Shown here piece by piece: positions 17,470 to 26,471 of a stretch of DNA of 64,000 nucleotides. The notes beneath the pieces are model-generated. The model saw only the letters and a program-made list of their open reading frames with translations. It had not been told where the DNA came from and made no database searches. Position numbers and translations under genes: made by a program. Source of the DNA: Selenomonadales bacterium (lineage in GTDB: Bacteria; Bacillota; Negativicutes; Selenomonadales; Selenomonadaceae); the NCBI GenBank assembly GCA_900769615.1, contig CAAGHH010000021.1, positions 1 to 64,000 on the forward strand, given 5' to 3'. Each line of letters begins with the position of its first letter. The stretch's first letter is position 1.

Positions 17470-19107
17470 TTAGATTGACCAGTTATTAGGTGTCAAAACC
17501 GTTTTCATAATGGTGGCCTGCAAAACAACAGCTGCTATATCCGTGCTTGACGTTACCTCATCATTAGCAATATCCGTCCATTCTTTAGCTTTGGTTATCG
17601 CCTGCGTATCTTGCTGTGACGACAATACCAATAATACCACGATGCCTGCTTTTAACAGATGATTTGTCACATTTTGATAATCTTCATCAGCTTTCGGTAT
17701 ATATAGATACGTATGTCGTCCATTACGCACTAGATTGTATTCAGCTTCCTTAATCACAGCTAATTTTTCTTCATCACTGCCGGATCTAAATACTACCGCT
17801 AACGGCTGCTGCCAGTTAAGCGCACTTCGCATATTGTCAGTAGCCTTAATTTCTACCTTGCTGCCAGTACCAACAGCCCGTACTACACCACAGGCAGCCG
17901 TCATATTACTGATGCGATCAATCAATATAAACTCGCCTTGGACGCGATGATGCGCAAATTTATCAATTACAATAGGCTCGGTAACGGCCAGTTCACAAAC
18001 GGCAATTTCGTTTTTAGTAAGTTTTTCCGCATCAAGCTGTTTGCCAGTATTAATATCAATCCGATAGTCAATCTTTGTCAGCACCCCCGGGATTTTTTTT
18101 GTTCCCAAAAGCACCATAAAATTTTTGCCAACCGTAAGTTCAGTATCATCCATCCAAAGAATTTCCGCTTTAAACGAATCTGCTTCGGTAAGTCCACTAT
18201 CTTTTTCCAAAACACAGCCACGCGATACATCAACTTCACGATTCAGCTGCAAGGTTACTGGCTGACCCTTTTGCGCCGTTTTAGCTTCTTTATCGGCTAT
18301 CAGGATGCTTTTTACCTGTGCCTGTTCACCACTAGGCAGGCTGGTAACCGTGTCGCCAACAGCTATGCTGCCGCTTTCAATCTGTCCCTGAAAGCCACGA
18401 AACTCATGATTTGGCCGGCAAACCCGCTGGATTGGAAGGTAAAAGCCCTGCTCTTTGCTCGCCGCATCGGTTATATCAACGGTTTCCAAATAGGGAAGCA
18501 GTGCCTTGCCCTTATACCACGGCATATTAGGTGACTTCTTGGTTATGTTGTCACCTTCAGTAGCCGATACTGGTATCAATTGCACCTGCGACAACCCTAA
18601 TTCTACTTGCAAGAGTTCGATTTCACTAGCAATTTTCTTGAATTTGACCTCATCATAGCCAATTAAATCCATTTTATTAATCGCAAAAACAAAATAACGA
18701 ATCCCCATCAAAGCACAGATGCGGGCATGCCGACGGGTCTGCGTTAATACTCCCTGCGAGGCATCAACCAGGATAACAGCTAAATCCGCAAAGGAAGCAC
18801 CACAAGCCATATTACGCGTGTATTCCTCATGTCCTGGGGTATCAGCACAGATAAAGCTGCGATTATCTGTCGTAAAATAACGATAAGCAACATCAATAGT
18901 TATACCTTGCTCACGCTCAGCTAAGAGACCATCTAACAACAGTGAATAGTCGATAGCACCGCCACGGCTGCCAACTTTTGAATCTAACAGCAAGGCTTCT
19001 TTTTGGTCAGCATAGATTAATTTAGCATCATAGAGCAAATGACCAATTAAGGTTGATTTACCGTCATCGACACTGCCACAGGTTATAAATTTTAATAAAT
19101 CATTCAT
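17470..19107 (-). CDS. cysN: Sulfate adenylyltransferase subunit 1 (CysN) with a degenerate APS-kinase-like tail
   Basis: A 545-residue GTPase subunit of ATP sulfurylase. The EF-Tu-like GTP site shows GSVDDGKSTLIG near the start, DTPGHEEYTRN, and NKMDL. Domains II and III follow to about residue 445. The last ~95 residues are unusual: they align by eye with APS kinase (GRHTYL and the later LLKAGIVVLLVLSS) but the P-loop position reads FRSGSDEEK, so the kinase motif GxxGxGKS is gone. The ATG overlaps the cysD stop (TAATG). It activates sulfate to APS with CysD. Confidence 0.93.
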   Translation of the reverse strand: MNDLLKFITCGSVDDGKSTLIGHLLYDAKLIYADQKEALLLDSKVGSRGGAIDYSLLLDGLLAEREQGITIDVAYRYFTTDNRSFICADTPGHEEYTRNMACGASFADLAVILVDASQGVLTQTRRHARICALMGIRYFVFAINKMDLIGYDEVKFKKIASEIELLQVELGLSQVQLIPVSATEGDNITKKSPNMPWYKGKALLPYLETVDITDAASKEQGFYLPIQRVCRPNHEFRGFQGQIESGSIAVGDTVTSLPSGEQAQVKSILIADKEAKTAQKGQPVTLQLNREVDVSRGCVLEKDSGLTEADSFKAEILWMDDTELTVGKNFMVLLGTKKIPGVLTKIDYRIDINTGKQLDAEKLTKNEIAVCELAVTEPIVIDKFAHHRVQGEFILIDRISNMTAACGVVRAVGTGSKVEIKATDNMRSALNWQQPLAVVFRSGSDEEKLAVIKEAEYNLVRNGRHTYLYIPKADEDYQNVTNHLLKAGIVVLLVLSSQQDTQAITKAKEWTDIANDEVTSSTDIAAVVLQATIMKTVLTPNNWSI

Positions 19108-20015
19108 TAGAAATACCCCTCCCGTTTCCGGCGTTCCATGCTGCCAGCACCTTCATGGTCAATAACCCGGCTGGTACGTTCTGATTCGACTGCACCTAGC
19201 GTTTCCTTGACAATACTGTCTAGATCATCGGCATCTGATTCAACTGCACCGGTTAAAGGATAACAGCCAAGCGTGCGAAAACGGATCTTCTTGTGACTTA
19301 TATCCTGCGCTTTTAAGTGTAATTTATCAACTATGCGGTTATCATCAATCATAATTATATTGCCATCACGCTCGATGCAAGGACGTTCTTTAGCCAAATA
19401 CAACGATACAATTTCAATTTTTTCCCGCTGAATATACTGCCAAATATCTTTTTCAGTCCAATTAGAAATAGGAAATACGCGGATGCTTTCACCTTTGTTT
19501 ATCTGCGCATTGTAAAGCTTCCACATCTCTGGGCGTTGATTCTTTGGATCCCAAGCCTGAGCGGCATTGCGAAAAGAGAAGATACGCTCCTTGGCGCGTG
19601 ATTTTTCTTCATCACGCCGTCCGCCACCAAAAGCTGCCGTAAAACCATATTTAGCCAAGGCCTGTTTTAACGCCTGCGTTTTCATAATATCAGTGTAAGA
19701 AGCGCCATTATCAAATGGATTTATCCCCGCCTTCAAGCCTTCTTCATTTTTGTATTCAAGCATTTCTAAACCATATTTGTTTGCTTGCGCATCGCGAAAT
19801 TCAATCATTTCGTGAAATTTCCACGTAGTATTGATGTGCAAAAATGGAAAGGGCGGTTTTTCCGGATAAAATGCCTTTAATGCCAAATGCATCATAACTG
19901 AACTGTCTTTACCGATAGAATAAAGCATTACTGGTTTTTCACACTCAGCAGCTACTTCTCTTATGATATATATTGCCTCTGCTTCCAGCGCATCAAGATG
20001 CGACAACTTTCCCAT
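19107..20015 (-). CDS. cysD: Sulfate adenylyltransferase subunit 2 (CysD)
   Basis: A 302-residue PP-loop ATP pyrophosphatase. The catalytic motif is YSIGKDSSVMMHL near residues 32-44, and FGGGRRDEEKSRAKERIFSF and RRKREGYF at the end are typical of CysD. With CysN it forms APS from ATP and sulfate. A GAGGAGG site precedes the ATG. It lies between aprB and cysN, so its product APS can go straight to the AprAB-type reductase. Confidence 0.95.
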   Translation of the reverse strand: MGKLSHLDALEAEAIYIIREVAAECEKPVMLYSIGKDSSVMMHLALKAFYPEKPPFPFLHINTTWKFHEMIEFRDAQANKYGLEMLEYKNEEGLKAGINPFDNGASYTDIMKTQALKQALAKYGFTAAFGGGRRDEEKSRAKERIFSFRNAAQAWDPKNQRPEMWKLYNAQINKGESIRVFPISNWTEKDIWQYIQREKIEIVSLYLAKERPCIERDGNIIMIDDNRIVDKLHLKAQDISHKKIRFRTLGCYPLTGAVESDADDLDSIVKETLGAVESERTSRVIDHEGAGSMERRKREGYF

Positions 20016-20032
20016 ATTTACTGGCCTCCTCG

Positions 20033-20341
20033 TTAATAAGCATTCGCTTGATCTTTTTTTACTACAATCTGCTGACGATCGTCATTTAACTGTAAGTCCC
20101 AAACTAACTCCCGCTCGCTGTCATGGGCATAGAGTCTGCCACCTGCACCGCCAAGATTGGCTGACAGGTAATAATATATCGCATCACAGGGACAGGTTTT
20201 GACGCAGGCTGTGCAGCCCCAGCAATCACGAATATCACGAATTTCAGCTTTGTTATTTTCTAATAGCAAGAGATTGCCAGGGCAGGCTTCGGTGCATTTG
20301 CCACAGCCAATGCATTTTTCACTTTCAATACCGATGCTCAT
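20033..20341 (-). CDS. aprB: APS reductase beta-like ferredoxin subunit (AprB-like)
   Basis: A 102-residue iron-sulfur protein with two [4Fe-4S] sites, CIGCGKCTEACP and CWGCTACVKTCP. It is shorter than dissimilatory AprB. I start at ATG 20341 behind GAGGTGAT, overlapping the aprA end by 17 bases. Its pairing with an AprA-like flavoprotein and cysDN supports a role as the electron-transfer subunit of an assimilatory APS reductase. Confidence 0.82.
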   Translation of the reverse strand: MSIGIESEKCIGCGKCTEACPGNLLLLENNKAEIRDIRDCWGCTACVKTCPCDAIYYYLSANLGGAGGRLYAHDSERELVWDLQLNDDRQQIVVKKDQANAY

Positions 20342-22013
20342 ACTTATCACCTCTTTTTACTAAGGGACGGCTGATTATTTTGATAATGCCATTTTCTAGT
20401 CTGGAATTGATATACTTTTCAAAAGCTGAATCCTTCGCTGGATAATCAAGGTTTTCCGCAAAACTGTGCCAACGAGTTTCTTTGCGAGCTTGCAGATGTT
20501 CCAGCAAAACCTTGCAAATAAGCAACCGGTTTTTCAGCTCAAATATTTTCATTAGTTCATAATTATCAACTGCTGGCAAATTATCACTTAACCGCTCTAA
20601 TCTTGCAATATGCTTTTTCGCTACCGCTAACTGTCGCATCGTATAACGATACGCCGTACTGATACCGCCAGCATATTCATCCATAACCTGCTGCATAGCT
20701 TCTTCCAAATCATTAACCGTAAACTGCGTTGCCCGCTCTTTAAAATACGCCTTTACCTTTTCTACTATGACAGGTATTTGCTTGTCTATTTCCAAAGCAT
20801 CGCTACCCGTTTTTTCCTTAGCGTATTTACTGGCAGCTAGTGCCGCCAGCTTACCTTCTACCAAGGAACCAGTCACGTATTTTTGCGGACATCCGCCAGC
20901 AACATCACCAGCAGCAAAAAGTCCCTTCAAGGTAGTAGCTCTATTGACATCAATCCAATAACCGCTAGCCGTATGACCACCGACTATATAAGGCTCGCTG
21001 CCTTCGACTTCAACATTTGCCACTTTCGGTCTAAGTCCTGTTTCTCGCCATTTTAACGTCTGCGCCGGTGCCATATTTAAATAAGCCTTTTCCAGCGAAT
21101 CCTGCGCCGCATCGCTTATCCCCTTGGTTTCTAAATAACATGGTCCGCGACCAGCTAAGTTTTCACTGACCACCGCATAAAGTCTTTCGGCAGTGGTATT
21201 ACCATATTGGGCTTGATAATGCTCACCTTTAGCATTGAGCTGCTCAGCGCCGACGCCTTGCGCCAGCGTTCCCGTTGGTGCCAGCGTATCTTTACAGCGA
21301 AGGGCAATAAAACGCATCTCAAAAGATGTCATCTCCGCTCCAGCGCGTATTCCCATGGCGTAACCTGCTCCGGTATTAAACGGACTGTACCACATTTTAT
21401 GATTGCTGATACCTGGATGATTAGGGCGATACAGACCAGCAGCTCCGCCTGTTGCACAAATTACCGCTTTAGCTTGCAAGACATAAATAACGCCTTCCTT
21501 GAGGCTTATTCCCCAGGCACCGGTTATTTCGCCTCTTTCCCCTTGCAAATAATCAATAATGGCAATATGTTCCAAAACTTTTACATTAGCTGCCTTGCGA
21601 ACTGCCTTGGCTAAAATGGGCTTGATATTTTCGCCATTTATTTTTATATTACGCCAGCCTCTAGCTGCATATTTGCCATTTTTATCTTTTAATATAACTA
21701 GTCCCAATTTCTCCAGTTCTTGCGTAACTTCATTTAAATCTTCCGACATGGTGACTAGTAAATCATCGCGCACAATGCCTTCGGCATCACGAGCTGCATA
21801 ATCAGCATAATCAGTTGGCACATGACCTTCCGTAATATAAGCATTCAGCGCATTTACTCCAGCTGCCAGACAGCCGCTGCGATTTATATTGGCTTTATCA
21901 GCTACTGTAACTGCAAGCTCTGGTGATTCTTTAGCTAAGGTTATCGCCGCATAACAGCCAGCAGCGCCACCACCGACAATCAATATGTCAGTAATACATT
22001 CTTTTACTTCCAT
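20325..22013 (-). CDS. aprA: APS reductase alpha-like flavoprotein (AprA-like; fumarate reductase/AprA family)
   Basis: A 562-residue FAD-dependent enzyme. The dinucleotide site is ILIVGGGAAGCYAA near residues 10-23; NRSGCLAAGVNALNAY and the late GLFAAGDVAGGCPQKYVTGS are characteristic of AprA rather than succinate dehydrogenase. It would reduce APS to sulfite and AMP with AprB. The gene sits between the sulfate ABC transporter genes and aprB-cysD-cysN in one operon, which supports an assimilatory role. Substrate assignment is from family and context. Confidence 0.87.
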   Translation of the reverse strand: MEVKECITDILIVGGGAAGCYAAITLAKESPELAVTVADKANINRSGCLAAGVNALNAYITEGHVPTDYADYAARDAEGIVRDDLLVTMSEDLNEVTQELEKLGLVILKDKNGKYAARGWRNIKINGENIKPILAKAVRKAANVKVLEHIAIIDYLQGERGEITGAWGISLKEGVIYVLQAKAVICATGGAAGLYRPNHPGISNHKMWYSPFNTGAGYAMGIRAGAEMTSFEMRFIALRCKDTLAPTGTLAQGVGAEQLNAKGEHYQAQYGNTTAERLYAVVSENLAGRGPCYLETKGISDAAQDSLEKAYLNMAPAQTLKWRETGLRPKVANVEVEGSEPYIVGGHTASGYWIDVNRATTLKGLFAAGDVAGGCPQKYVTGSLVEGKLAALAASKYAKEKTGSDALEIDKQIPVIVEKVKAYFKERATQFTVNDLEEAMQQVMDEYAGGISTAYRYTMRQLAVAKKHIARLERLSDNLPAVDNYELMKIFELKNRLLICKVLLEHLQARKETRWHSFAENLDYPAKDSAFEKYINSRLENGIIKIISRPLVKRGDKYEHRY

Positions 22014-22035
22014 TTATAATACACATCCTTAAATG

Positions 22036-23100
22036 TTAAATGATAACCGAGTTTTGCCGTTTAGCCTTATTCTCAACAATCTGCGTTTTGCCATGCGCAA
22101 AGCTATAAATACGATGAATCATCACCCTAGCTTCATCCCCTTCCGCTAGCGGTTTTTTTTCTAAACTGCGCCAGCCACGAAGGAGCACTCCCTTGACCTC
22201 AACATCAATCTGCATATTGCTGCCACGAAAATACGTCCCTCTGACTATGCCGTGCTCAGCGGCTAATGGCATTGGCATTTCGTTATCGTTGGCACCTATT
22301 TCTAAAAATTCCGGTCTTATGATGCCTTCATGACTGCCAGTACCGTTTTCAAAGCCTTTAAAGATAGTATAATCAGCTATAAGTATTGATTCACCAATAA
22401 AATCAGCTACAAATATTGTTTTCGGATGCTGATATATCTCAACTGGTGTACCAATCTGTTCAATATGACCATGATTAACAATTATTATATCGTCAGCTAC
22501 TTCCACCGCTTCATCTTGATCGTGTGTAACAAATATACTCGTAATTCCCAAAGTATGAATAGTTGTTTTTAGCCACTGCCGAAGCTCCTTGCGGACTTTC
22601 GCATCAATAGCCGCAAATGGTTCATCTAAAAGTAAAAGCTCCGGCTCCGGTGCCAAGGCCCTGGCAAAAGCAACTCTTTGTCTTTGACCGCCGGATAGCT
22701 GCATAGGATAACGAGCAGAAAAATCCTTTAAGCCTACTAAATCTACAAGCTCATCAGTACGCTTCTTTATTTTACTAGCTGCCTGCTTTTGCACTTTTAA
22801 ACCAAAAGCAATATTTTCACGCACTGTCATATGCTTAAATAATGCATAATTTTGAAATACAAAACCGATACCACGTTTGCCCGCCGATAAATCATTTACT
22901 CTTTTGCCAGCTATATAAATGTCACCACTGTCAGGTACTTCCAGCCCAGCTAACATTCTTAAAATCGTGGTCTTGCCACTGCCTGATGGTCCCAAGAGCC
23001 CCACCAGTCTGCCTTTATCCACAGCTATATTAACATCATTGGAGGCTTTGAAACTGCCATAGCTTTTTTCGATATGCTTTAACTCAACTTCAATTGACAT
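22036..23100 (-). CDS. cysA: Sulfate/thiosulfate ABC transporter ATP-binding protein CysA
   Basis: A 354-residue ABC ATPase: Walker A GPSGSGKTT, signature LSGGQRQRVAFARAL, Walker B LLLLDEPFAAID, switch HDQDEAVE, then a TOBE-like C-terminal domain. It overlaps the cysW end by 11 bases and would power sulfate import with the two permeases and the binding protein next to it. Confidence 0.94.
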   Translation of the reverse strand: MSIEVELKHIEKSYGSFKASNDVNIAVDKGRLVGLLGPSGSGKTTILRMLAGLEVPDSGDIYIAGKRVNDLSAGKRGIGFVFQNYALFKHMTVRENIAFGLKVQKQAASKIKKRTDELVDLVGLKDFSARYPMQLSGGQRQRVAFARALAPEPELLLLDEPFAAIDAKVRKELRQWLKTTIHTLGITSIFVTHDQDEAVEVADDIIIVNHGHIEQIGTPVEIYQHPKTIFVADFIGESILIADYTIFKGFENGTGSHEGIIRPEFLEIGANDNEMPMPLAAEHGIVRGTYFRGSNMQIDVEVKGVLLRGWRSLEKKPLAEGDEARVMIHRIYSFAHGKTQIVENKAKRQNSVII

Positions 23101-23911
23101 TATTCATCCCCCGTTTCGCCCGCCATTCTACCACATTACGCCCGATTAAAATTAAAACCGCTAATATTACCAGCACTGACGCTACCGCAAAAGCGGCCGT
23201 AAAATTATATTCGTTATACAAAATTTCAATATGCAACGGCAGCGTATTCGTTTTGCCGCGAATATGTCCTGATACTACTGATACCGCACCAAATTCCCCC
23301 ATAGCTCTAGCACTGCAAAGTATCACGCCGTATAAAAGAGCCCATTTAATATTTGGCAGTGTTACCTTGGTAAAAATCGTCCAGCCACTAGCCCCCATCG
23401 TCGCTGCCGCTTCTTCTTCGCTTTTTCCCTGTGCCTCCATTACAGGGATTAGTTCCCGTGTTATGAAAGGAAAAGTTACAAAAACTGTTGCTAAAATAAT
23501 TCCTGGTACCGCAAAAAGTATTGCAATATGTTCAGATCGCAAAAACGGATATATGGGGCTAATTCTGCCAAATAACATGATGAAAAAGAGACCGGCAACG
23601 ACTGGTGAAATAGCAAAAGGTAAATCAATCAGCGCTCCTAAAGCTGCCTTGCCGCGAAAATCATATTTTGTCAGCAAAAACGCTGACGCCAATCCAAACA
23701 AAGTATTTAGTATTACCGCAGCAATAGTTGCTTCTAACGTTAATATTAAAGCCTTAATCGCAAACGGATCTAACAGCGCCTGCTTATAAACCTCAATCCC
23801 CTTGGCTAAAGCTTCACTTGCTACCAAAACTAATGGCAAAACCAGCATAAAGAACAGAAAAAGCACTGCTAGCAAAATTAAGCCGCGCCTGCGAATTATA
23901 GTCCAATTCAT
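23090..23911 (-). CDS. cysW: Sulfate ABC transporter permease CysW
   Basis: A 273-residue inner-membrane permease with about six helices and the EAA loop (EEEAAATMGASGWTIFTKVTLP) that contacts CysA. GEFGAVSVVSGHIRGKTNTL late in the protein is typical of CysW. It follows cysT by three bases. Confidence 0.94.
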   Translation of the reverse strand: MNWTIIRRRGLILLAVLFLFFMLVLPLVLVASEALAKGIEVYKQALLDPFAIKALILTLEATIAAVILNTLFGLASAFLLTKYDFRGKAALGALIDLPFAISPVVAGLFFIMLFGRISPIYPFLRSEHIAILFAVPGIILATVFVTFPFITRELIPVMEAQGKSEEEAAATMGASGWTIFTKVTLPNIKWALLYGVILCSARAMGEFGAVSVVSGHIRGKTNTLPLHIEILYNEYNFTAAFAVASVLVILAVLILIGRNVVEWRAKRGMNNVN

Positions 23912-23914
23912 CCC

Positions 23915-24745
23915 TTACGCCCCCTGTCTTTTAATACGATAGCGCTGATAACCATTTATCACCAGCAGGATAAAAAATGACATCGCCATCATCACAATAG
24001 CAATAGCTGCCGCCGCTTGATAATCAAATTGCTCTAATTTAGCCATTATTAAAAGTGGCGCTATTTCTGTCTTGTAAGGAAGGTTGCCAGCAATAAATAC
24101 GACACTGCCATACTCACCAATACCACGGGCAAAAGCTAGAGAAAATCCAGTTAACAGCGGAGCTATCAGCTCCGGCATAATTACTTTTCTAAAGGTCAGC
24201 CATTTACCAGCGCCTAACATAGTAGCTGCTTCCTCCAGTTGCGGGTCAAGATCTCTTAATATCGGCTGCACGCTGCGAGCAGTAAACGGTATTCCGACAA
24301 ATATCAGCGCAATTATGATACCCGTAACGGAAAATACTGATTGTATTCCCATAGCATAGAAAAATTGTCCTAACCAGCCATTTTCCGCATAAAGCGTAGT
24401 AAGCGCAATACCTGCAACCGCTGTCGGCAAAGCAAATGGCAAATCAATTAAACCATCGACAAATTTTTTGCCTTTAAAATCATATCTAACCAGCACCCAA
24501 GCTAAAATCAGACCAAACAAAGCATTGATAAGCGCGGCGATAAGTGCGGTCAGCAAGCTTATGTAATAGGCATGAATTACTCGAAAGCTAGTAACTACAG
24601 CCAAAAATTTATTAAGTCCCATACCACTGTTATACAAAATAAACACTGCTAACGGTATCAATAATATAAGTGACAGGTAAAAAAAGGTTACTCCCAGCGT
24701 AAAATAATACCCGGGAATAACTTGTTGCCTGAATAAACGCAACAT
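23915..24745 (-). CDS. cysT: Sulfate ABC transporter permease CysT
   Basis: A 276-residue permease with about six helices. The EAA loop is EEAATMLGAGKWLTFRKVIMP, and ARGIGEYGSVVFIAGN is the CysT/CysU signature. It lies between the binding-protein gene and cysW and completes the importer. Confidence 0.94.
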   Translation of the reverse strand: MLRLFRQQVIPGYYFTLGVTFFYLSLILLIPLAVFILYNSGMGLNKFLAVVTSFRVIHAYYISLLTALIAALINALFGLILAWVLVRYDFKGKKFVDGLIDLPFALPTAVAGIALTTLYAENGWLGQFFYAMGIQSVFSVTGIIIALIFVGIPFTARSVQPILRDLDPQLEEAATMLGAGKWLTFRKVIMPELIAPLLTGFSLAFARGIGEYGSVVFIAGNLPYKTEIAPLLIMAKLEQFDYQAAAAIAIVMMAMSFFILLVINGYQRYRIKRQGA

Positions 24746-24777
24746 GCTAATTCCTCCCTGAAAATTTACTAACCAAT

Positions 24778-25788
24778 TTATTTAGCAAAAATCTGATCAA
24801 AGGTACCACCATCAGCAAAATGTTTAGCTTGTGCTTGTTCCCAGCCACCAAAGGAACCATCAATCGTAACTAATTTTAACGCTGGAAATTGATCCTTGAA
24901 CATAGCTGCGACCTCTTTATCCCGTGGACGATAGAAATTTCTAGCCGCCAGCTCCTGCCCTGCTTTTGAATACAGATATTTTATATAGCTTTCCGCTAAT
25001 TTGCGGGTTCCATTGCTGTCAACCACTTCATCAACCACCGCTACTGATGGCTCAGCTAAAATACTAATTGAGGGAACAACTAACTCATATTTATCTGGTG
25101 CATCTTTTACTGAAAGCATGGCTTCATTTTCCCAAGCGATAAGCACATCCCCCTGTCCTCGCTGCACAAAGGAGGTCGTCGCCCCTCTAGCTCCTGAATC
25201 CAGTGCGACTACCTTGCTGAATAATTTTTTCATAAAGTCCATAATAGCATTTTCATCACCACCACAGACTTCATCAGCATAGGCCCAAGCGGCTAAATAA
25301 TTCCATCTAGCCCCTCCTGATGTCTTAGGATTAGGGGTTACTACCTGCACATCATCGCGAATTAAATCATTCCAATCAGCAATATTTTTCGGGTTTCCCT
25401 TGCGTACCAAAAAGACAATCGTTGAGGTATACGGTGCCGAATTATCCGGAAAACGACTTTGCCAATCTTTAGCAATAAGTCCCGTTTTAGCAATCTCATC
25501 AACATCGGACGCTAGTGCTAGCGTCACAACATCAGCAGGAAGTCCTTCACATACTGAACGAGCCTGTTTGCCGGAACCACCATGCGACTGAGCAAACGTT
25601 ACAGTCTCTCCCGTTTGTTCCTGCCAGTATTTTTGAAATATAACATTGTATTCACTATAAAATTCTCTTGTCGGGTCGTATGATACATTTAAAAAACCAT
25701 CACTATTGCTGCTGCAACCACCATTAAATAAAGTAAGAAATATAACTGCAAACACTGTCCATAAGTAATTTATTTTTTTTCTCGTCAT
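24778..25788 (-). CDS. sbp: Sulfate-binding lipoprotein of the ABC importer
   Basis: A 336-residue periplasmic binding protein. A hydrophobic signal with a lipobox-like NGGC near residues 22-25 suggests lipid anchoring. The family motifs LNVSYDPTREFY, SHGGSGKQAR, TPNPKTSGGARWNYLAAW and RGATTSFVQRGQGDVLIAWENEA identify a sulfate/thiosulfate-binding protein. It is the first gene of the transporter-reductase-sulfurylase operon and lies just after a leader hairpin. Confidence 0.94.
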   Translation of the reverse strand: MTRKKINYLWTVFAVIFLTLFNGGCSSNSDGFLNVSYDPTREFYSEYNVIFQKYWQEQTGETVTFAQSHGGSGKQARSVCEGLPADVVTLALASDVDEIAKTGLIAKDWQSRFPDNSAPYTSTIVFLVRKGNPKNIADWNDLIRDDVQVVTPNPKTSGGARWNYLAAWAYADEVCGGDENAIMDFMKKLFSKVVALDSGARGATTSFVQRGQGDVLIAWENEAMLSVKDAPDKYELVVPSISILAEPSVAVVDEVVDSNGTRKLAESYIKYLYSKAGQELAARNFYRPRDKEVAAMFKDQFPALKLVTIDGSFGGWEQAQAKHFADGGTFDQIFAK

Positions 25789-25802
25789 TTTTTCACCCGC
25801 CT

Positions 25803-25860
25803 AAAAATAAAAAGCCTATGTGCATACGTGAAATAATAACCTTCACGCATGTACATAGGC
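25803..25860 (-). terminator. Leader terminator/attenuator before the sulfate operon
   Basis: On the minus strand a 19-position stem (25860-25842 with 25832-25814, one mismatch and one G-U) is followed by five U and another U-rich run. It lies between the promoter at 25944-25916 and the binding-protein gene, so full-length transcription must pass it. This suggests an attenuation control, mechanism unknown. Confidence 0.75.
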
Positions 25861-25915
25861 TTCCGTTTTCGGATCACCAATTCATATATTTTTTATATGT
25901 TTTCTCTGTATTATC

Positions 25916-25944
25916 AGTTTACTATTTGTTTTTTAATTTGTCAA
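25916..25944 (-). promoter_or_regulatory. Promoter of the sulfate assimilation operon
   Basis: TTGACA (25944-25939) and TAAACT (25921-25916) are 17 bases apart on the minus strand, just after the end of the DUF2292 gene. Transcription would start about 50 bases before the leader hairpin. Confidence 0.65.
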
Positions 25945-25958
25945 TATTTTTATGGAAA

Positions 25959-26306
25959 TTATATTCCCTCACCGTCAAGACCAGTAAAGCGCTGTTTTTC
26001 GGTACGCTCCATCTGAATAACACTGCCTTTTTTTACAACAATAACCAATTTGCCAAATTGCAAATGCGAAAATTCCTGCATAATATGCTGGGCTACATAG
26101 TCAACGGTCTTAGTCTCCCAATTAGTTTTCGATAAATGCTCGCCCCAATTATCAATCCGCAGTTTTTCATTCCATTCTATTTGCATTAAAACACCATTTT
26201 GGGCTACTAAAACCACCTCGCCGAAATTCAGTCTTTGCAAAGTCGTTAAAATATATTCCATCACTGCTGCTGGTATCTTGCCTGATACCAACTTCTGCTT
26301 TGCCAT
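25959..26306 (-). CDS. Tandem DUF2292 (YezD-like) protein
   Basis: A 115-residue protein made of two copies of the small DUF2292 unit: residues about 10-50 (LNFGEVVLVAQNGVLMQIE, then LR) and 67-109 (LQFGKLVIVVKKGSVIQMER). Single-domain YezD-like proteins often sit next to sulfur-assimilation genes, as here directly upstream of a sulfate operon. Biochemical function is unknown. It has its own promoter and an inverted repeat between promoter and gene. Confidence 0.8.
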   Translation of the reverse strand: MAKQKLVSGKIPAAVMEYILTTLQRLNFGEVVLVAQNGVLMQIEWNEKLRIDNWGEHLSKTNWETKTVDYVAQHIMQEFSHLQFGKLVIVVKKGSVIQMERTEKQRFTGLDGEGI

Positions 26307-26336
26307 AGCCTGCTCACCTCATACACATTCTAAAAC

Positions 26337-26353
26337 CATATCTATCAGATATG
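26337..26353. promoter_or_regulatory. Inverted repeat (candidate operator) before the DUF2292 gene
   Basis: CATATC and GATATG flank a five-base spacer as a perfect palindrome, about 16 bases downstream of the -10 at 26374-26369. Position and symmetry suggest a regulator site; the regulator is unknown. Confidence 0.4.
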
Positions 26354-26368
26354 TTTAGTTTATTTTAT

Positions 26369-26397
26369 ATCTTAACCCAAATAACAACCTGCGTCAA
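26369..26397 (-). promoter_or_regulatory. Promoter of the DUF2292 gene
   Basis: TTGACG (26397-26392) and TAAGAT (26374-26369) lie 17 bases apart on the minus strand, right after the hemerythrin terminator. Confidence 0.6.
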
Positions 26398-26413
26398 GAA
26401 AATAATTTGCCAC

Positions 26414-26457
26414 TAAAAAAACGTTTACAGTTAACATGATACCACAACTGCAAACGT
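26414..26457 (-). terminator. Terminator of the hemerythrin gene
   Basis: On the minus strand a 12-pair stem (26457-26446 with 26432-26421, one G-U) is followed by a U-rich run beginning at 26420. It ends the single-gene hemerythrin unit. Confidence 0.8.
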
Positions 26458-26471
26458 TTTATCAGCTCATT

